Below, piece after piece: positions 1-5,066 of a stretch of 8,322 nucleotides of DNA. The DNA is from Candidatus Melainabacteria bacterium (GTDB taxonomy: Bacteria; Cyanobacteriota; Vampirovibrionia; Obscuribacterales; Obscuribacteraceae): the NCBI GenBank assembly GCA_003175915.1, contig PSRH01000095.1, positions 1 to 8,322 of the forward strand. Reading direction: 5' to 3'. A program made the position numbers and the translations under genes. Under the pieces are notes generated by a model, which saw only the letters and a list, made by a program, of their open reading frames with translations, was not told the origin of the DNA and did not search any database. The stretch's first letter is position 1; every line of letters starts with the position of its first letter.

Positions 1-233
1 CTGCCATAAATCTGGATAGCCAACTCACTCAATTGCTTTTGTTTCAGGTCAATGGCCAGGAGCAAGCCGTCGGCGCCGATACCGAATCGTCGGCTGCAAA
101 GACGCTGAGCTAGAGTAGGCAAGACTTCTTGCCAGTGCTGCAAAAGCGTTTCAGTGGCCGCTTGTGCCAAAAGGCTCTGGGCGTCGATGACGATGAAATC
201 ATTTCCCAACGCTTGCATCTTCGCAAACGGCAA
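1..233 (-). CDS. dapF: Diaminopimelate epimerase, N-terminal part (cut by window edge)
   Basis: DapF converts LL- to meso-diaminopimelate in the cytosol, supplying lysine and the peptidoglycan cross-linking residue. About 77 codons are visible. They begin LPFAKMQALGNDFIVID, which matches the DapF N-terminus (K-M-x-x-L-G-N-D-F). With a TTG start at 231-233 the substrate-binding Asn is residue 11, the same position as in E. coli DapF, which supports that start over the internal ATG at 216-218. A second family motif, RRFGIGADGLLL, lies at about residues 49-59. An AGGA ribosome-binding site sits 10 nt upstream of the TTG on the minus strand. The catalytic-cysteine segments and the whole second half lie beyond the left edge, so activity cannot be judged. 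The gene is divergent from the zinc-ribbon/rsmH run. Identification is firm; the start is probable. Confidence 0.93.
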   Translation of the reverse strand, partial: MPFAKMQALGNDFIVIDAQSLLAQAATETLLQHWQEVLPTLAQRLCSRRFGIGADGLLLAIDLKQKQLSELAIQIYG

Positions 234-243
234 AATTATTGAG

Positions 244-247
244 TCCT
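244..247 (-). promoter_or_regulatory. Ribosome-binding site of dapF
   Basis: AGGA on the minus strand lies 10 nt before the TTG at 231-233. It is 25 nt from the internal ATG at 216-218, too far to serve it, so it favours the TTG start. Confidence 0.5.
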
Positions 248-310
248 GGCTAATCAAAGCGAAACTTACCGAATGAAGCGATCGAGGCGTTGGAGCGCGA
301 GCCCGCCAGA

Positions 311-316
311 ATTATA
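311..316 (-). promoter_or_regulatory. Possible -10 box for dapF
   Basis: The minus strand reads a perfect TATAAT here, about 78 nt before the dapF start. At 17 nt spacing the -35 position (334-339) reads CTACCA on the minus strand, matching consensus at only three positions, so support rests on the -10 alone. It would give a leader of about 70 nt. Confidence 0.3.
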
Positions 317-481
317 ACTGTTCAGGCTTGACATGGTAGGGCGAAACGCCAGCTTGCGAGCCATTCTTGCTTGAGGAATGGTTAGATTGATTAAATTTTT
401 GGAAAAATCGCTTACTTACTGCGAGGCCATACGTCTCCGCGGGTATTAAAGACATGTCTGAGACTATCAAGGACAGCAATA

Positions 482-507
482 TTTTGAGGCATGCGTCGAT
501 GCCAAAA
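482..507. repeat. Inverted repeat upstream of the zinc-ribbon gene
   Basis: GGCAT at 488-492 and ATGCC at 499-503 are a perfect 5-bp inverted repeat around GCGTCG. A further TTTT (482-485) can pair with AAAA (504-507) if GA at 486-487 bulges, giving about 9 bp. It lies 47 nt before the ATG at 554. It could be a regulator-binding palindrome or an mRNA hairpin. No T-run follows on the plus strand, so it is not a classical terminator for that direction. Confidence 0.35.
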
Positions 508-553
508 GAAAGTTTGTCTCAGTAAGGCTTGAGTTTTCAGCGGTCATAGAATC

Positions 554-1024
554 ATGTTTCATCAGTCGTATCAACAACTGTCCTTCCATCAGCAAATCAT
601 TGCTCTTAACCAGACTTATCCTTGCCCGCGCTGCAGCTCCGGTATGCTCGAGCTTTACGGACACACCGAGACATTTAAATGCAATGGCTGTCAGAGAACC
701 TTCGTGCCGTTGTGCGGCGCTCGCCTGTTGCATCCGGCTACGCGCATGGGTTCCAAAATTGCTCCGACTTTCTGGTGGGACGGTCTGCGCTGGCACTGGG
801 CCGGCATCACCGCCACGAGCAAACAAATTGTCGCGATATTGGCTTTAGCGATTGCACCGATCGTGCTTACCAATCTGGCATTGACCATGAACCTCTGGAA
901 AGATCGGCCGGAATGGTGCACCCCGATATTACTTTCCGTAGTGGTTGCCCTGATCATGGTGCAAATGATTTACTTAATCTGTTGGGATTTTGACTCTATG
1001 TCAAGAGGAAAGCCACGACAGTGA
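554..1024 (+). CDS. Small zinc-ribbon membrane protein, function unknown
   Basis: The 156-residue protein has an N-terminal zinc ribbon (Cys24-Pro-Arg-Cys27 and Cys43-Asn-Gly-Cys46) followed by an aromatic stretch (WWDGLRWHW, about residues 74-82). Two hydrophobic segments follow, at about 91-112 and 123-144, predicted as membrane helices. The layout CPxC...C..C, then a W-rich 'W-x-G-x-x-W' stretch, resembles from memory a small uncharacterised protein conserved in Cyanobacteria; this is not a database result. The start ATG is the only good one after the in-frame stop at 530-532, although no Shine-Dalgarno is evident. The gene ends 14 nt before rsmH, so the two are probably co-transcribed. 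The ribbon likely binds Zn and may contact nucleic acid or protein at the membrane. No role can be assigned. The coding call rests on the motif, the membrane segments and the tight spacing. Confidence 0.8.
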   Translation: MFHQSYQQLSFHQQIIALNQTYPCPRCSSGMLELYGHTETFKCNGCQRTFVPLCGARLLHPATRMGSKIAPTFWWDGLRWHWAGITATSKQIVAILALAIAPIVLTNLALTMNLWKDRPEWCTPILLSVVVALIMVQMIYLICWDFDSMSRGKPRQ

Positions 1025-1038
1025 GCTAAAGTAATGAT

Positions 1039-2037
1039 TTGGCAGAAGTAGAAGCGCACCCTGATAGCGATTCGCCCTCTTTTAGCGATCATATTCCTGT
1101 GATGTTGGATAGTGCCGTAGCACTGCTCAATGTCCGGCCCGGATTAACCTATGTCGATGCCACAGCCGGTGGTGGTAGCCACCTCAAGAAAATTCTTGAT
1201 AAGCAAAAGGGAAGCGGGCTGGCAATCGGAGTCGATAAGGACACTGGTGCAATTGAGAAGCTCAAAACCAGGCTGAAGGGCGAGAAGGTCGAACTGGTGC
1301 AGGCTGATTTTGCCGAACTTAAGGAGATCCTGCCGCGCTTTGGAGTCAGCACCATAACCGGTGGCATACTGGCCGATCTTGGTGTGTCATCAATGCAGGT
1401 CGATGACCCTGCCCGTGGTTTCAGTTTTAATAAAGACGGGCCGCTTGACATGCGCATGAATGATAGGCAAGAACTGTCTGCCGCTCAGCTCGTCAATCAA
1501 TTGCCGCAAGACGAACTGGCCAATCTCATCTTCGAATATGGTGAAGAAAAAAATAGTCGCGCCATAGCGCGGGCTATCGTGGCTGCTCGTCCACTAAATC
1601 GGACAAGTGAGCTGGCTGAGATTGTTTGCCGAGCTGCCAAAGGCAGAGGGATTAGACAGAGCAAAAGAAGTTCACGCACTGGAAAAGTTAATGCAATTCA
1701 TCCGGCGACAAGAACTTTTCAGGCTTTGCGCATAGCAGTTAATTCTGAGCTTGAGAGCCTGGAGCTGCTCTTAGAGCAGTCCCGGTCGCTTTTAGCTCCC
1801 GGAGCTAGACTGGTGGTGATTACCTTTCACAGCCTGGAAGATCGTTTGGTTAAGCAATTTTTCAGAAGAATGGCGAGCCATTGCGTGTGCCCGCCGAGAC
1901 AGCCAGTTTGCACGTGTGACAAGAAACCTGAGTTTCTGATAATTACCCGTAAGCCCCTTGTTGCCGAGGAAAAAGAAGTGCTTGCCAATGTACGTAGTCG
2001 TAGTGCTAAACTACGTGCTGGAGAAAAATTGCCCTGA
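1039..2037 (+). CDS. rsmH: 16S rRNA (cytosine(1402)-N4)-methyltransferase RsmH (MraW)
   Basis: RsmH uses S-adenosylmethionine to methylate N4 of C1402 in the decoding centre of 16S rRNA. Family hallmarks appear in order: HIPVML near residues 18-23; the SAM-binding loop DATAGGGSH (40-48); DPARGFSF...DGPLDMRM (123-140); HPATRTFQALRI from 221; and the catalytic-region motif FHSLEDR (263-269). Paired cysteines CxC (282/284) and CxC (291/293) near the C-terminus are typical of many RsmH proteins. At 332 residues it is near the usual 300-330. The only usable in-frame start between the stop at 1027-1029 and the essential HIPVM motif is TTG at 1039. No strong Shine-Dalgarno precedes it; coupling to the gene ending 14 nt upstream is likely. 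It is followed by the ftsL-like gene, the normal dcw order. Confidence 0.97.
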   Translation: MAEVEAHPDSDSPSFSDHIPVMLDSAVALLNVRPGLTYVDATAGGGSHLKKILDKQKGSGLAIGVDKDTGAIEKLKTRLKGEKVELVQADFAELKEILPRFGVSTITGGILADLGVSSMQVDDPARGFSFNKDGPLDMRMNDRQELSAAQLVNQLPQDELANLIFEYGEEKNSRAIARAIVAARPLNRTSELAEIVCRAAKGRGIRQSKRSSRTGKVNAIHPATRTFQALRIAVNSELESLELLLEQSRSLLAPGARLVVITFHSLEDRLVKQFFRRMASHCVCPPRQPVCTCDKKPEFLIITRKPLVAEEKEVLANVRSRSAKLRAGEKLP

Positions 2038-2073
2038 GCAGCCGATCGATGGCCAAGGGTGTATGGAAAGTAT

Positions 2074-2589
2074 ATGGCACGCGCACTAACCAAACGCGAA
2101 TTGAGTGAAGAGATCCTCTTCGGCCCACGACGCCCTTCTTTTAGAGATGTGGTGTATGGGCAGTCGTATATTGGCGGCAATAAGAGTCTGGTGAGATTCT
2201 CCGACGCTGTCGCTCCCCATCTGGTACCACTGCCGGTTACGGAGCGTTCGACGCGCAAGGCTCCGCTGGTGGTGCAAATCAACCGGTTTCTGCAGTTGGC
2301 GCTCGTAGTCTTTTGCGCTCTGGCTGTGACCGGTTACGGTCTCGATGTAGCTGTGTCGAACGACGTGATTAAACAGCAAGAACAAGCCCGCCGGCTGAGC
2401 GAGCAAAACTCAGAGCTATCCGCTCAACTTCTAAAAGCTATATCTTTCCAGGGCATACAGGAAAACGCTCTGGGACGCGTGGGCCTGCGAGTGCCCGAGC
2501 AAGTGATGATTGTTAAGGAAGTCCAGCCGGTGAAAGTACCGTCCTTCCGTTCGACTAGGCATTATCTGCCCCTTATGTCTGGATATTGA
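2074..2589 (+). CDS. ftsL: FtsL-like single-pass division protein
   Basis: The 171-residue protein has a basic cytoplasmic tail of about 70 residues, one membrane helix (about 73-94), then a coiled-coil-like stretch (about 96-123, KQQEQARRLSEQNSELSAQL) and a short tail with 'GRVGLRVPEQ' near 134-143. This topology, together with its place between rsmH and ftsI, is that of FtsL, which forms a trimer with FtsB and FtsQ and helps activate FtsWI at the septum. FtsL sequences diverge widely, so the call rests mainly on topology and position. The N-terminal tail is longer than in E. coli FtsL (121 residues in total). Start choice: ATG at 2074 has GGAAAG just upstream (3-nt gap); GTG at 2059 in the same frame would add five residues. 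It lies about 36 nt after rsmH. Confidence 0.8.
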   Translation: MARALTKRELSEEILFGPRRPSFRDVVYGQSYIGGNKSLVRFSDAVAPHLVPLPVTERSTRKAPLVVQINRFLQLALVVFCALAVTGYGLDVAVSNDVIKQQEQARRLSEQNSELSAQLLKAISFQGIQENALGRVGLRVPEQVMIVKEVQPVKVPSFRSTRHYLPLMSGY

Positions 2590-2610
2590 GGCCACATACA
2601 ATCGGGCCTA

Positions 2611-2616
2611 AAGGGA
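2611..2616 (+). promoter_or_regulatory. Ribosome-binding site of ftsI
   Basis: AAGGGA lies 9 nt before the TTG at 2626. It fixes that TTG as the likely start, as there is no in-frame ATG before the membrane anchor. Confidence 0.65.
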
Positions 2617-2625
2617 CATTCGGTC

Positions 2626-4488
2626 TTGCAAACAAGGGAACAGAACCGCTCAAGCTTTCGCAGTCGTCATTTGCGCAAGCCCCGTTCGCCGCTCTGGCGT
2701 CTGAGAGTCTGGCAATTTATTTTGAGCCTCTTGTTCCTGACAGTGTGTGGGCGGCTTTACTATCTGCAAATTATTAAGGGCCATGAGCTGAGCCGAAAAG
2801 CGATGGTGCAAAGGCAGCAGAATAATCTTTTGATTCACAGAGGAGCGATAACCGATCGGCATGGATTGCCCCTGGCGGTCGATACGACCCGCTATGACGT
2901 TTACGTTCATCCCGATCTGCTCAAAACCAATCCGACCGATGCAGCCGATGTATTGGCCAAAATCTGTCATGGAGACGCCCAGAAGTTATACAAACTACTC
3001 AACGCCGGCTTTCCAGTTGTGACGGTGGCCCGCCATCTGGAACGAGACGCTGTTGAAGATTTGCAAGCGCTAAACTGGGCCGGTCTCGATATTGTGCCAA
3101 GACCATTCAGGCATTATCCGGAAGGACATCTGGCTGCCCATCTTCTCGGCTACGTCAATATGGACACGCACGGGCAGGGCGGCGTCGAACAGGCTCAAGA
3201 AACGCTTTTGAAGGACACCGGAGCTGTGCTTAAGCCTCAATTGGACGGACATGGGCGCACCATTCCTCTGGCAAAAGTGTCGCCCACCTGGGACATCACT
3301 CCGCCGCTTGGACAACACGTCGAATTGACGATCGACAATTACCTTCAACATCTGGCTGAAAAGGAACTGGTGGCAATGGCCAGGCATTCCCATGCGCTTA
3401 AGGGATCGGCGATCATTACTGACCCGACTAACGGCGAGATACTTGCCTGGGCCAATTATCCCGAATATGACCCTAACGAATATTCGAAGTATGCCTTTGA
3501 AGTAACGAAAAACTGGTCCATGGTTGACGTCTATCAACCGGGCTCGACGTTCAAGATTTTGACCGTCTCTTCTGCTCTGGACTTGGGCACTGTCAAACCG
3601 AACAGCACATTCTATGACGGTGGTAGCCTGAAGGTCGGCAACCGCACCGTCCATAATCATGACGGTGGGCACGGTGTCATCGATTTGCTGCATCTCTTCA
3701 TTCACTCAAGCAACGTTGGTGCTGCCCAGGTAGCCATGACCATGACGCCCAAACAGTTCCACAATAAACTGAAAGACTTTGGCATTGGCTCACCAACAGG
3801 AGTGGAGCTACCCGGAGAATCGGCCGGACTCTTACTCAATGAAAAATACTGGCGGCCAATTGACCTTGCCACCACTGGTTTTGGACAGGGGGCAATGGCG
3901 GTCACACCGCTGCAGCTGGTGGCATCTGTAGGGGCGATCGCTAATGACGGCGTCTGGGTGCAGCCGCATATTATCCGGAGAATTTACGATCCGCGAACCG
4001 GGGTCACCGAAAAGTGGACCGAGCCGACTAAACGGACGGCGGTATCACCAGCAACGGCGCAGCTGGTCCGCAAATTGCTCGCCGAAAATATCGACTCAGG
4101 CACGCAAGTGGCTGGCAAAGTACCCGGCTACAGAGTGGCCGGCAAAACCGGTACGGCCCAGAAGGTTTTGCAGGGACGGCGTGGTTATATAGCTGGACAA
4201 ACGGTTGCCTCCTTCATCGGCTTTTTGCCGGCGGACAATCCGCAATTGCTCTGCTTAGTTGTGGTCGACAGCCCGCAGACTGACGGGCGTTGGGGCAACA
4301 CTATTGCTGGCCCGGTCTTTAACGCCATCGCTATCGAAGCTGCCCGCTATTTGGGTATCTCTCCGGCGCAAAGCATTAAGGTGGCTAAGGGCGACGGTAA
4401 GGCAAAGAAGGCCAACAATATGGATTTGCCGCCGTCGATCAAATATGTCCGAGAAACCGGTGCGGCCGCCAAATCACCGGCAGGTTAA
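2626..4488 (+). CDS. ftsI: Division-specific class B penicillin-binding protein (transpeptidase)
   Basis: This class B PBP cross-links septal peptidoglycan as partner of FtsW. The 620-residue protein has a short basic cytoplasmic tail, one membrane anchor (about 28-48), and a dimerisation (pedestal) region with the RGxIxDRxG motif (HRGAITDRHG, 71-80). The transpeptidase domain carries all three active-site motifs: Ser307-Thr-Phe-Lys310 (nucleophile in PGSTFK), Ser361-Ser-Asn363 and Lys507-Thr-Gly509. No PASTA repeats follow, unlike SpoVD or PBP2x; the last 60 or so residues are a Lys/Ala/Pro-rich tail. TTG at 2626 has a well-placed Shine-Dalgarno. It sits 36 nt after the ftsL-like gene, almost certainly in one operon. 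In a classical dcw cluster murE would follow; here a convergent unrelated gene begins 20 nt later. The family is certain, and the FtsI (septal) rather than elongation-type assignment follows from the neighbours. Confidence 0.95.
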   Translation: MQTREQNRSSFRSRHLRKPRSPLWRLRVWQFILSLLFLTVCGRLYYLQIIKGHELSRKAMVQRQQNNLLIHRGAITDRHGLPLAVDTTRYDVYVHPDLLKTNPTDAADVLAKICHGDAQKLYKLLNAGFPVVTVARHLERDAVEDLQALNWAGLDIVPRPFRHYPEGHLAAHLLGYVNMDTHGQGGVEQAQETLLKDTGAVLKPQLDGHGRTIPLAKVSPTWDITPPLGQHVELTIDNYLQHLAEKELVAMARHSHALKGSAIITDPTNGEILAWANYPEYDPNEYSKYAFEVTKNWSMVDVYQPGSTFKILTVSSALDLGTVKPNSTFYDGGSLKVGNRTVHNHDGGHGVIDLLHLFIHSSNVGAAQVAMTMTPKQFHNKLKDFGIGSPTGVELPGESAGLLLNEKYWRPIDLATTGFGQGAMAVTPLQLVASVGAIANDGVWVQPHIIRRIYDPRTGVTEKWTEPTKRTAVSPATAQLVRKLLAENIDSGTQVAGKVPGYRVAGKTGTAQKVLQGRRGYIAGQTVASFIGFLPADNPQLLCLVVVDSPQTDGRWGNTIAGPVFNAIAIEAARYLGISPAQSIKVAKGDGKAKKANNMDLPPSIKYVRETGAAAKSPAG

Positions 4489-4508
4489 ATTTCATTTTGG
4501 CTCAACAT

Positions 4509-5066
4509 TCAATTAGACGGCGACGTGGCACCATCAGGCGTTGAATCGGATTGGTCTGCCGGCATATGCGTACTTTGCCAGGTGGTTTGATCCGAGAAGC
4601 GAATCTGGAGGACCCTGAGGAGCATACGCTTAGCTTGAGGCGGAATGCCTTCTCTGCGCAATCTTTCCTGAGCACTCTCGCCTGGCGGTACGATGTGCGT
4701 ATCCGATGCCTGATAGTTTCGCTTGTGTTCACCTTGATCGTCTTCAAGGCGAAAGCGAAACTTGACAGCTTCCACCGTCTTCGCTGATTCGTTTCTGTAG
4801 TCGAGATAGACACGAATGGCCACGGGGGCCCGAAAGGGGTCGATTTCCAAGTCTGCCCGGACTGATTTGACGAAAATCGGGCAACCCGGTTCTTCAAGGG
4901 CTTGCGCATCGATTGATTGAACTTTTATCTCGTTTTGAGCGTTGCCAGGAAGTGCGGACTGATTAAAGGCGGCGAAAATGAGGAAGACCGAGAGGCAACG
5001 ACCGACAATGAAAGCCAAATACTCCAGGTTTGCTGTTTTTCTTGCTGTTGGTTTCGCTCTTTTCAT
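4509..5066 (-). CDS. Exported protein of unknown function
   Basis: The 185-residue protein starts with a basic n-region (MKRAKPTARK), a hydrophobic core at about 17-34, and a plausible signal-peptidase site after ALPGNA (residue 43), so it is probably periplasmic. The mature part (about 65-150) alternates hydrophobic and polar residues (IRVYLDYRNES, AVKFRFRLEDD, HIVPPGES), suggesting an Ig-like or beta-sandwich fold with an 'N-x-S ... D-x-x-G ... P-P-G-x-S' pattern common in extracytoplasmic domains. A short Ser/Asp/Pro tail follows. No family is recognised. It is convergent with ftsI (20-nt gap). Its first 89 nt overlap, antisense, the start of the phosphoesterase gene. A later start, TTG at about residue 17, would shorten the overlap but would delete the n-region. 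The ordered signal peptide and protein-like composition argue that it is real. Confidence 0.72.
   Translation of the reverse strand: MKRAKPTARKTANLEYLAFIVGRCLSVFLIFAAFNQSALPGNAQNEIKVQSIDAQALEEPGCPIFVKSVRADLEIDPFRAPVAIRVYLDYRNESAKTVEAVKFRFRLEDDQGEHKRNYQASDTHIVPPGESAQERLRREGIPPQAKRMLLRVLQIRFSDQTTWQSTHMPADQSDSTPDGATSPSN

Larger units (their letters stand above)
234..553. other. Gene-free spacer between divergent dapF and the zinc-ribbon/rsmH run
   Basis: This 320-nt stretch has no convincing ORF. It should hold the promoters for both directions. Apart from the TATAAT on the minus strand, no good -35/-10 pair was found for the plus-strand genes; a TTGACA at 328-333 lacks a -10 partner. It carries several short inverted repeats: GGCG-AAA-CGCC at 340-350, CCATTC/GAATGG at 361-381, the A/T palindrome ATTTTT-GG-AAAAAT at 395-408, and GGCAT-N6-ATGCC at 488-503. 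No RNA gene or mobile-element end is recognisable. Confidence 0.6.

Noticed and set aside
328..333. TTGACA as a -35 box for the zinc-ribbon/rsmH unit
   Set aside because: At 16-18 nt spacing the downstream bases (AGCTTG region) do not resemble a -10 box.
1827..2282. 151-codon minus-strand frame across the rsmH/ftsL junction
   Set aside because: It is antisense to the conserved end of rsmH and to the ftsL-like gene, with Ser/Arg/Leu-rich shadow composition and no motif.
3070..3705. 211-codon open frame antisense to ftsI
   Set aside because: It lies wholly inside ftsI, which has all three transpeptidase motifs. The antisense translation shows no recognisable domain or ribosome-binding site and is a codon-bias shadow.
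3934..3941. One GCGATCGC octamer (HIP1, abundant in many Cyanobacteria)
   Set aside because: A single copy in 8.3 kb is too few to show enrichment, so it is not used as evidence of origin.
4502..4909. 135-codon minus-strand frame inside the exported-protein gene
   Set aside because: It overlaps the longer minus-strand frame (4509-5066), which has a signal peptide and protein-like pattern; this one has neither.
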